DNA from: Actinomycetes bacterium
GTDB lineage: Bacteria; Actinomycetota; Acidimicrobiia; Acidimicrobiales; RAAP-2
Assembly (NCBI GenBank): GCA_021799615.1
Contig: JAJZAC010000012.1
Span: 1 to 41,345 of the forward strand
Direction of reading: 5' to 3'
DNA length: 41,345 bases
The translations under genes were made by a program, and so were the position numbers. Of this stretch, positions 35,309-41,345 are shown piece by piece. How positions within the stretch are numbered: position 1 is the stretch's first letter; each line of letters opens with the position of its first letter. Below the pieces are notes generated by a model. It was not told where the DNA came from, did not search any database, and saw nothing but the letters and a program-made list of their open reading frames with translations.

Positions 35309-36112
35309 TCAGACGGCCTGGTCCACCCGTCCGGCTTGGTCCACGTCCTCGGCGGTGGTCACGGTCGAGCGCACCACCCGCCCCGCGTGGAGCCGGAGGT
35401 CGAACTCCATGTACATGGTGCCCAGCATGGTGTCGGCCGCCAGCCGGTGGACGGGATCGACCGCCGACTGCGCCGGGTAGGTGACCGAGCCGGGACCGAT
35501 GAACTGCAGCGGGTCGCCGAAGGCATCGGTGTGCACCCCGATGTCGTTGGTCCAGCGGACCAGCTCGCGCACCTCGGCGCCGCCTGGGGGAGCCGGCAGG
35601 TAGCGGAGCGAGAAGACCGGCGCGCCTTCCGGCATCAACGCCGACAGCATGCCGACGTCGAGCCGCTCGGCCGGCACCATGGTCACCGTCGCCAGAGGCG
35701 TCGACGACGGCCGGGCCAGCGTGGCGGTCGTCACGTCGAGCTCGGTGGTGATGGAGATGGAGGCCATCTTCTTCGGAGCGCCCAGCACCTCGCGTCCGGC
35801 GGCCATGGCGGCGTCGTTGGTCACGTAGATGTAGGGGATGTACATCCCGCGCTCGCCGTCGTCCGATTCGACCTGGAGGAAGGAGACGAACTCCGAGTAG
35901 GGGCCCAGCGTGCTGTTCCCGTAGTCGGCCACGAACACCATGCCGATGGGCGGGGCGTCGGGCAGGTGCAGCCCCTCGGGGACGAGGTCGCTCACGTCGC
36001 CGGCCACCGTGAAGGCGGCGGCGACAGCCCTGCAGTTCCAGTACTCGACGCCGCGCTGGGGGTTCATCTGGTAGAGCGGGGCGTCGAGGGGTGTTCCGTG
36101 TCGGGTCACCAT
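35309..36112 (-). CDS. acetoacetate-decarboxylase-like protein
   Basis: This 267-residue protein belongs to the acetoacetate decarboxylase (ADC, PF06314) fold. GPYSEFV carries the conserved acidic residue (E74), and EVLGAPKKMASI the Lys pair (K114/K115) where true ADC forms a Schiff base. Both are present, so activity is plausible, though many ADC-fold proteins act as hydratases or aldolases. Its start overlaps the end of the acyl-CoA dehydrogenase gene by 7 bp, so the two are translationally coupled. The pairing suggests action on a beta-keto acid related to the dehydrogenase substrate. A perfect hairpin follows. Confidence 0.85.
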   Translation of the reverse strand: MVTRHGTPLDAPLYQMNPQRGVEYWNCRAVAAAFTVAGDVSDLVPEGLHLPDAPPIGMVFVADYGNSTLGPYSEFVSFLQVESDDGERGMYIPYIYVTNDAAMAAGREVLGAPKKMASISITTELDVTTATLARPSSTPLATVTMVPAERLDVGMLSALMPEGAPVFSLRYLPAPPGGAEVRELVRWTNDIGVHTDAFGDPLQFIGPGSVTYPAQSAVDPVHRLAADTMLGTMYMEFDLRLHAGRVVRSTVTTAEDVDQAGRVDQAV

Positions 36113-37458
36113 CGGGCCATCACCTCCTCGAGGTCGTAGTCGGATGTCTCGTAGTGGGCCACGAGGTCGCGGGCGGCGTCGAAGGCCAGGACCTCGAGCG
36201 TCCCGTCCTCCACCAGCAGGCAGCGGGCGTCGCGCAGGAGCTTCTCGGTGAGCGACTCCCTGCTGAGGCCGAAGGCGCCGCAGACCTGGACGGCATCGTG
36301 GGCCACCTCGTAGGCCACCCGCTTGGCCAGGATCTGGGCAGCTCGGGAATGTCGGGGCGAGGAGCCGGTCGGCGGATGCGCGGGGTCGGCGAGCAACCCT
36401 CCCGGACCGGCCATCGACGTCCGGCGCACGTGGGCCAGCGCCTGGCGGGCATACGCACGCGCCGCCTCGATCTTCTCGAACATGGCGTACAGGGTCAGCT
36501 GGATGTTCTTGTGCTCGGTGATGGGGACGCCGCCCTGGACCCGACTACGGGCATAGGCCAGGGCTTCCTCGAACGCGGCCCGGGCGACACCCACGGCCAC
36601 CGGGGCGATGGTGGTGCTCGTCACGCACAGGAGCTGGTCGCCGAAGACGGCGTACAGCGGGTCCGACCCGATCAGCACATTGGCGTCCGGGACGAACACG
36701 TCGTCGAAGAAGATCTCTCCCTGCGGGTCGTCCCGCACACCGAGCATGTCGGCGGGCGCGCCTTTGCGCACGCCGGGGACGTCCAGGGGCACCACGGCGA
36801 AGAAGCTGTGGTGCAGGTTCCCGTCGGGGCCCGCCTGGGCGTGGACGGCGGCGTGCGTGGCCACCGGCCCGGAGCTGACCCAGGCCGACTTCTGGCCCTG
36901 CAGTACCCAGCCGTACCCCTGGCGGGTGGCTACCAGCTGGCTGCGCATGGACGAGCGGTCGGCACCCTCCCGGAACCCGAGGAAGTCGCTCCCGTGATCG
37001 GGCTCGGTGATGGCCCAGCATCCGTGGAACCGACCCTCCTCGTCCTCCGCCCAGGGGACCAGCAGCGCTTGCTTGAGCTCGTCGCTCCCCAGGGCGGCGA
37101 CGGAGGTGAACGGGAGCATGTCCGTGAGGAACGCGGTGGTGAGCCCCAAGCTGCCCCACCCCAGCTCCTCCAGCACGAGCGCCTGGGCCAGCGGCGAGAG
37201 GGGTTCGGGGGGGCCGCCGTACTCGGCCGGAAGGAAGAGGCGGTGGTAACCGAGCGACTTGAGGGTGCCCATGACCTCGAAGAAGGGCGAGCCGGGCGCG
37301 ACCCGGTCGGCCGGCGCCATGGCGTCGAGGACCCGAGCCGCCGGGCGCAGGACCTCGGCTGCCACCCGGTGCGCCTCGGACTGCAGCATCCGGTCCTCGT
37401 CGCCCAGTTCCTCCAGCTCGAGGAACCCGACGCCCAGATCGGTCGACGAACCACCCAT
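36106..37458 (-). CDS. acyl-CoA dehydrogenase, long single-chain form
   Basis: This 450-residue dehydrogenase differs from the paired ones. It is longer and has the order HGCWAITEPDHGSDF (flavin loop), FFDDVFVPDANVLIG, then a C-terminal domain with AAQILAKRVAYEVAHDAVQV and KLLRDARCLLVEDGTLEVL. The last block replaces the usual YEGTNEI by VEDGTLEV. The helix before it contains an insertion rich in Gly/Pro (AGPGGLLADPAHPPTGSSPR). It probably forms a homo-oligomer. The ATG at 37458 gives MGGSSTDLG; no Shine-Dalgarno is seen. A 24-bp palindrome lies 31 bp upstream (37489-37512). It is coupled to the ADC-like gene. Confidence 0.87.
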   Translation of the reverse strand: MGGSSTDLGVGFLELEELGDEDRMLQSEAHRVAAEVLRPAARVLDAMAPADRVAPGSPFFEVMGTLKSLGYHRLFLPAEYGGPPEPLSPLAQALVLEELGWGSLGLTTAFLTDMLPFTSVAALGSDELKQALLVPWAEDEEGRFHGCWAITEPDHGSDFLGFREGADRSSMRSQLVATRQGYGWVLQGQKSAWVSSGPVATHAAVHAQAGPDGNLHHSFFAVVPLDVPGVRKGAPADMLGVRDDPQGEIFFDDVFVPDANVLIGSDPLYAVFGDQLLCVTSTTIAPVAVGVARAAFEEALAYARSRVQGGVPITEHKNIQLTLYAMFEKIEAARAYARQALAHVRRTSMAGPGGLLADPAHPPTGSSPRHSRAAQILAKRVAYEVAHDAVQVCGAFGLSRESLTEKLLRDARCLLVEDGTLEVLAFDAARDLVAHYETSDYDLEEVMARW

Positions 37459-37488
37459 GACGACACGATACCCACAGTTATCTACTCA

Positions 37489-37512
37489 CGGTAGGGCCGA
37501 AAGTCCCTACCG
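37489..37512. promoter_or_regulatory. 24-bp palindrome CGGTAGGG-N8-CCCTACCG, DosR-like core
   Basis: It has perfect 8-bp arms around an 8-bp centre. On the minus strand the core reads GGGACTTTCGGCCC, close to the DosR/DevR box core (GGGACTWWAGTCCC). It sits in the divergent gap between the dehydrogenase (start 37458) and the flippase-like gene (start 37567), and could control both. No DosR gene is in the window. Confidence 0.5.
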
Positions 37513-37566
37513 CTCGTCGGTCAGTTGTGATCCGTCGCACCGGCAGCTCGGGCACGCCGGTCATGG

Positions 37567-38733
37567 TTGACTCTCACCGTGGTTCGGCCGGACGGACACG
37601 GGAACGACGATCGCCCCGACGACGATCGCCCCGATGACGGGCCACCGTCTCTCGACCCCGTCGCCGCCGAGTTCTCGGCCCGGATCGGCGCGGCGGAGTC
37701 CCGACCGCTGCGCTGGCAGGCCCTCGTCACGCGGGTGGCTGTCGTGTTGGTGGCCGGGGTCGCCCTGTACCTCGTGCTGCCCAGTGTGACGGCCGTGCTC
37801 GGCCAGTGGCCCCGGCTGTCCACCCTCGACCCCGTGTGGCTGGCCCTCGCACTCGTCTTCGAGGTGGCCCACTTCGGCTGTACGTTCGCGCTCCAGCGTC
37901 TGGCCTTGCGCACCCGGGGCTGGTACGCCGTCATCACCGCCCAGTTGGCCGGGAACGCCGTCACCCTCGTCGTCCCCGGGGGTGCGGCGGCCGGCGCCGG
38001 CGTGCAGTTCCGGCTGCTGGCGAATGCCGGCATCGACGCCGGCACCGCCGTCGGCGGCCTGACCGCGTTCTCGCTCCTCGGCGTGGGCGGCCTGCTGGCA
38101 CTCCCCCTCTTCGCGCTGCCGACCATCCTGGCCGGCACCCCGGTGAACGGGGGACTGGTGCGGGCCGCGCTGCTCGGGCTGGTCGGCTTCGTCGTCTTCG
38201 CCGCGCTGGCGGCCGGCGCCCTGTCCGCCGACCGGCCACTCGCCGCCGCCGGCCGGGCCGCGCAGCGGGTGCGCAACCGCGTGCGCCCGTCCAAGCCCCC
38301 CCTCCTCGACCTGGACCGGACCCTGGTCGAGGAGAGGAACGAGATCCGCACCGTCCTCGGAAACCGGTGGCGCGCTGCCGTGCTCCTGTCCACGGGGCGG
38401 CTCGGCTTCGACTTCCTCTGCCTCGTCGCCGCGCTCCAGGCGGCGGGCGCCCATGCACGTCCGGCACTGGTCCTGCTCACCTACGCGGTGGCGGGTGTGA
38501 TCGGGCTCGTCCCGATCACACCCGGCGGACTCGGCATCGTCGAGGCCAGCTTGAGCGGGCTCCTGATCCTGGCAGGAGTCGACGCGGGGAGCGCGTTCCT
38601 CGCCACCCTGACCTACCGCCTGGCCTCCTACTGGATCCCCCTGGCGGCCGGGCCGGTGGCGTACATCGCGTACCGGCGACGCTACGGCTCGGCCCCGGCA
38701 CGGGGAGCCACGCCATCCGCCGGGGGCGGGTGA
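37567..38733 (+). CDS. flippase-like (UPF0104/LPG-synthase TM-type) membrane protein
   Basis: This 388-residue protein has a hydrophilic N-terminus with an Asp-rich stretch from a short DNA tandem repeat (GACGATCGCCCC twice). About eight transmembrane helices follow, and the family signature near the end: VPITPGGLGIVEASLSGLLI then TYRLASYWIPLAAGP. This is the lysylphosphatidylglycerol synthase TM region/AglD-YbhN family (PF03706), thought to flip lipids or lipid-linked sugars. No synthetase domain is fused. The start is uncertain between TTG 37567 and GTG 37579; neither has a good ribosome site. A GC-rich end and a short palindrome (38743-38757) separate it from the TetR gene. Confidence 0.85.
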   Translation: MTLTVVRPDGHGNDDRPDDDRPDDGPPSLDPVAAEFSARIGAAESRPLRWQALVTRVAVVLVAGVALYLVLPSVTAVLGQWPRLSTLDPVWLALALVFEVAHFGCTFALQRLALRTRGWYAVITAQLAGNAVTLVVPGGAAAGAGVQFRLLANAGIDAGTAVGGLTAFSLLGVGGLLALPLFALPTILAGTPVNGGLVRAALLGLVGFVVFAALAAGALSADRPLAAAGRAAQRVRNRVRPSKPPLLDLDRTLVEERNEIRTVLGNRWRAAVLLSTGRLGFDFLCLVAALQAAGAHARPALVLLTYAVAGVIGLVPITPGGLGIVEASLSGLLILAGVDAGSAFLATLTYRLASYWIPLAAGPVAYIAYRRRYGSAPARGATPSAGGG

Positions 38734-38742
38734 TCGCCAACC

Positions 38743-38757
38743 ACCAGGGTGACTGGT
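38743..38757 (+). promoter_or_regulatory. short palindrome upstream of TetR/ABC operon
   Basis: ACCAG-GGTGA-CTGGT has 5-bp arms and lies 40 bp before ATG 38798. TAGGGT (38784-38789) may be the -10 of a near-leaderless transcript. It is a candidate autoregulatory operator, on weak evidence. Confidence 0.3.
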
Positions 38758-38797
38758 TGCACGTCGCACGCCCGTCGGCCGAGTAGGGTCTGGAGTC

Positions 38798-39400
38798 ATG
38801 GTGAGCAGGTCCGTACCGCGGACGCTCTCCCGCGCCCAGGAGGCGCGACGGCAACGGGTGATCGACGCCGCCACCTCCCTGGCACTCGAGGGCGGCTACG
38901 ACGCCGTGCAGATGCGCGACGTCGCCGCCCGGGCCGACGTCGCCATGGGCACCGTCTACCGCTACTTCACCAGCAAGGATCACCTGTTGGCGGCGGCGCT
39001 GGTGAGCTGGGTGAGCCTCCTCGACGACCAACTCGCCAACCAGCCCCCGACCGGGGACACGCCGGCCGATCGGGTGATCGACGTGATGGACCGGGCCATG
39101 CGGGCGATGGGCCGCCAGCCGCGCCTGGTCGCAACCGTGTTCATCGCCCTCGCCTCCCCCGACCCCGCGGCCGTCGAGTGCCAGCAGCAGGTCGCCCTTC
39201 TGATGGAGGGGTTCATCACCCGGGCCATCGGCGAGCCCAAGCCGCCCGACATCGGCGCGCGGGCCCGGGTCCTGGGGCACGTCTGGTACTCGGCCCTCGT
39301 GGGATGGGTCAACGGGTGGAGCGACATGGACCGCGTCCGCGACGAGGTCAGCGTAGCGGTGAAGCTCCTGCTGCCCGAGGACCTCGCCGTTCCCGCGTGA
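38798..39400 (+). CDS. TetR-family regulator, KstR-like DNA-binding domain
   Basis: This 200-residue protein of normal TetR length has the HTH segment GGYDAVQMRDVAARADVAMG then TVYRYFTSKDHLLAAAL. From memory, this closely follows KstR, the repressor of cholesterol catabolism (GGYEAVQMR..A.RADVA.GTLYRYF.SK). The ligand domain ends WYSALVGWVNGWSDMDRV, also KstR-like in layout. The ATG at 38798 has GGAG 3 bases upstream, too close for an ideal ribosome site. It is followed after 10 bp by an ABC transporter pair, so it may simply control that exporter. The KstR-type operator at 20796 offers another target. Which is right cannot be decided from sequence. Confidence 0.88.
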   Translation: MVSRSVPRTLSRAQEARRQRVIDAATSLALEGGYDAVQMRDVAARADVAMGTVYRYFTSKDHLLAAALVSWVSLLDDQLANQPPTGDTPADRVIDVMDRAMRAMGRQPRLVATVFIALASPDPAAVECQQQVALLMEGFITRAIGEPKPPDIGARARVLGHVWYSALVGWVNGWSDMDRVRDEVSVAVKLLLPEDLAVPA

Positions 39401-39410
39401 TCGGACCCCT

Positions 39411-40340
39411 GTGCCCGCCATCGAGGTACGCGGTCTCACCAAGCGCTTCGGCCCCGTCCTCGCCGTCGACGACCTCAGCTTCGACGTGCCCGCCGGCCGG
39501 ATCACCGGGTTCCTCGGGCCGAACGGTGCCGGCAAGACCACGACCCTGCGCCTGCTCCTCAGCCTGGTCCACGCGACCGCAGGCACGGCGACGTTCGACG
39601 GCACCCCCTACGCCGAGCTGACCGACCCCCTCCGACGGGTGGGCGCCGTGCTCGAGGCGACGAGCTTCCATCCGGGGCGGCGCGCCATCCACCACCTCCG
39701 GATGGTCGCGTTGGCCGCCCGCCTGCCGCTGGAGCGGGCCGACGAGGTCCTCGAACTGGTGGGGCTGGCCGACGTGGCACGGCGGCGGGTCGGAGGGTTC
39801 TCCCTCGGCATGCGCCAGCGGCTCGAGCTGGCCACCGCCCTGTTGGGCGATCCCGAGGTCCTCATCCTCGACGAGCCGGCCAACGGGCTCGACCCGCAGG
39901 GGATCCTGTGGCTGCGAACCTTCCTCCGCCACCAGGCGACGACAGGACGTGCCGTGCTGATCTCGTCGCACCTCCTCTCCGAGATGGAGGAGACGGTCGA
40001 TGACGTCGTCATCCTCTCGGGAGGGCACCTGGTGCTGCAGACCACCCTCTCCGCGCTCGCGGAACAGGCTGGCCGCCACGCGGGCATGCAGGTCCGTTCG
40101 CCCGAGGCCGACCGCCTCATGGAGGTGCTGGCTGGCACCGGCGTCAGCGCCCGACGGCTCGACCCGCAACGGGTAGTGGTGGAGGGGGCGACGCCCGAGT
40201 GGTTGGGACCGGTCCTCGCCGATCACCGCATCGTCTGCTACGAGCTGACCGAGGACCGGGGCAGCCTGGAGGACGTCTTCCTGTCGCTCACCTCGGGACC
40301 GCCCGGCACGGAGCAGGACGGGAGCGAGGGGCGTTCGTGA
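39411..40340 (+). CDS. ABC exporter ATP-binding protein
   Basis: This 309-residue protein has Walker A GPNGAGKTT (36-44), a degenerate signature FSLGMRQR (130-137), Walker B VLILDEPANGLDP (D154, E155) and the switch His in LISSHLLSEME. It is of the DrrA/CcmA-like drug and lipid exporter class, with a ~90-residue C-terminal extension typical of these. It starts at GTG 39411, 10 bp after the TetR gene, and overlaps the permease start by four bases. It would power export by the permease; the cargo is unknown. Confidence 0.93.
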   Translation: MPAIEVRGLTKRFGPVLAVDDLSFDVPAGRITGFLGPNGAGKTTTLRLLLSLVHATAGTATFDGTPYAELTDPLRRVGAVLEATSFHPGRRAIHHLRMVALAARLPLERADEVLELVGLADVARRRVGGFSLGMRQRLELATALLGDPEVLILDEPANGLDPQGILWLRTFLRHQATTGRAVLISSHLLSEMEETVDDVVILSGGHLVLQTTLSALAEQAGRHAGMQVRSPEADRLMEVLAGTGVSARRLDPQRVVVEGATPEWLGPVLADHRIVCYELTEDRGSLEDVFLSLTSGPPGTEQDGSEGRS

Positions 40341-41137
40341 TCGCCCTGGTGCGGGCGGAGTGGCTGAAGCTGCGCACGACCGCGGTGCCGTGGGTGCTCG
40401 GGGGCATCGCACTCGTCCTCGACGCCCTGCTGGTCCTCACCGTCTTCCTCACCCGGCCCTCGTTCAACGGCTCCCCCAGAGGCCCGGGACCACGACCCGG
40501 GTTCATCGTCCCGCACACGGTGACCCAATTGCGCGATCTGGTCGGCGCCGGCTTCGAGACGTACCTCCTCGCCATGCTCCTCGGCGCCCTGTGCATCACG
40601 ACCGAGTTCCGGCACAAGACGGTGACGACGTCGTTTCTCGTCGTGCCCCGCCGTGCCGTCTTCGTGGCGGCCAAGCTCATCACCGCGGTGCTGGTGGGTG
40701 CGGCCCTGGCCGTCGTCGTCCTGGCCGCCACCGTCGGCGGGGGAGGTGCCGCCTTGGCCGCCAGGGGCGGGTCGTTCGTCGCTTTGCTCCACCAGGTCCC
40801 GGCGGTCGCCCCCGGGATGATCCTCGTCTTCGCCCTCTTCGCCGTCCTCGGTGTGGGGGTCGGCTCCCTGCTCACCAACCAGGTGGCGGCCATCACCGCT
40901 CTCCTCGGATGGTTCGTCGTCGCCCAGAGCATCCTCGTCGGCCTGGTCCACAGCGCCCTCCGCTGGGTCCCCACCGGTGCGGCCGAGGCCGCCGCCAACA
41001 TCTCACAGCGGCAGAATGGATCGGTGGCCGGGTTCGGGCTGTTCGCGTGGTGGCAGGGCGCCCTGCTCATCCTCGCCTACGGCATCGCCTTCGCCGTCGC
41101 CGGTTGGGCGGTGATGACGCGACGCGACATCACCTGA
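40337..41137 (+). CDS. ABC-2-type exporter permease
   Basis: GTG 40337 overlaps the TGA of the ATPase gene (GTGA) and has a GGGAGCGAGGGG ribosome site. The 266-residue protein has about six transmembrane segments with the cytoplasmic ITTEFRHKTVTTSFLVVPRR motif after the second, typical of ABC-2 (NosY/YhaP-like) permeases. It pairs with the preceding ATPase to form a half-transporter dimer. The final RRDIT is a usual end. Together with the TetR gene this is a compact self-regulated export operon. Confidence 0.9.
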   Translation: MIALVRAEWLKLRTTAVPWVLGGIALVLDALLVLTVFLTRPSFNGSPRGPGPRPGFIVPHTVTQLRDLVGAGFETYLLAMLLGALCITTEFRHKTVTTSFLVVPRRAVFVAAKLITAVLVGAALAVVVLAATVGGGGAALAARGGSFVALLHQVPAVAPGMILVFALFAVLGVGVGSLLTNQVAAITALLGWFVVAQSILVGLVHSALRWVPTGAAEAAANISQRQNGSVAGFGLFAWWQGALLILAYGIAFAVAGWAVMTRRDIT

Positions 41138-41345
41138 CGGGGGCGGCCGGCGCGCCGCGCCGCGCCCGACACGCACTGCCGGGTCCCCCACGATCCGAGC
41201 ATCCGACCGGACGGTGGGCCTAGGAGCGCGGGTCACAACCCGCCAACGACCCGTGGACGTCGGCTGACCAGGACCCTGAAGCCCAGGCAGGGAGTTCGAG
41301 CCGGTCCCGCCGCCAGTAAAGAGCGTGTCCGCGGGCCCTCCTGGG
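41138..41345. other. unassigned end of window, one hairpin
   Basis: No gene is supported. GCGGGT-CACA-ACCCGC at 41228-41243 forms a 6-bp stem with a 4-base loop and may end the export operon. The last ~60 bases resemble neither a tRNA nor a coding start that I can defend. Confidence 0.4.

Noticed and set aside
41281-41325. tRNA-like end (GTTCGAG followed by CCGCCGCCA)
   Set aside because: The T-stem does not pair and no matching acceptor 5' strand or anticodon arm is found upstream.
1-41345. Phage, toxin-antitoxin, restriction or other defence genes
   Set aside because: None of the credible reading frames shows motifs of such systems.

Overview
The window is high-GC DNA with dense actinobacterial-type genes. 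It has GTG starts, many short or absent leaders, paired FadE-type acyl-CoA dehydrogenases, a luciferase-like F420-type oxidoreductase, KstR-like TetR regulation and secreted proteins with [15 protein letters not shown] repeats. Together these suggest an Actinomycetota chromosome. I lean towards Acidimicrobiia, but that is inference from gene style and no rRNA or marker gene is present.

Layout. (1) 1-9.5 kb is a patchy accessory zone. It holds a truncated secreted lectin-like gene, a thiolase, a large GT-C-like membrane protein and a secreted beta-propeller protein, mixed with decayed remnants of four insertion-sequence families (IS5, IS3, IS1182 and IS1380 types). (2) 9.5-17.6 kb is a catabolic block on the + strand. 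An acyl-CoA dehydrogenase pair (long plus short subunit), an SGNH hydrolase and an SDR are followed, after a strong terminator, by a metal-dependent amidohydrolase and a second dehydrogenase pair. (3) 17.6-20.6 kb carries a hotdog thioesterase, an F420-type oxidoreductase, and an MscS channel coupled to a Thr-rich one-pass membrane protein. (4) 20.9-25.3 kb is a + strand operon of a D-aminoacylase-like amidohydrolase, an aldehyde dehydrogenase and a cyclase-type hydrolase. (5) 25.3-34.2 kb is one giant secreted, membrane-anchored protein (about 2970 aa) with Gly-rich, Ig-like, beta-repeat and Kelch regions. Upstream of it lies a TetR gene. (6) 35.3-37.5 kb is an acetoacetate-decarboxylase-like gene overlapping an acyl-CoA dehydrogenase. 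(7) 37.6-41.1 kb is a flippase-like membrane protein and a TetR/ABC-exporter operon.

The most interesting signal is regulatory. A palindrome of the form (C)TGAC-N5-GTCAG recurs just upstream of the thiolase, the first dehydrogenase operon, the amidohydrolase operon, the D-aminoacylase operon and the TetR gene at 34311-35192. This suggests a local, autoregulated TetR regulon that ties scattered acyl-CoA and hydrolase operons into one catabolic programme. At one promoter a second palindrome matches the KstR (steroid catabolism) consensus. At another the operator, a terminator hairpin and a leaderless promoter are interleaved. The substrate cannot be read from sequence. Paired FadE subunits, thiolase, SDR and hydrolases fit breakdown of a branched or alicyclic acyl chain, possibly steroid-like.
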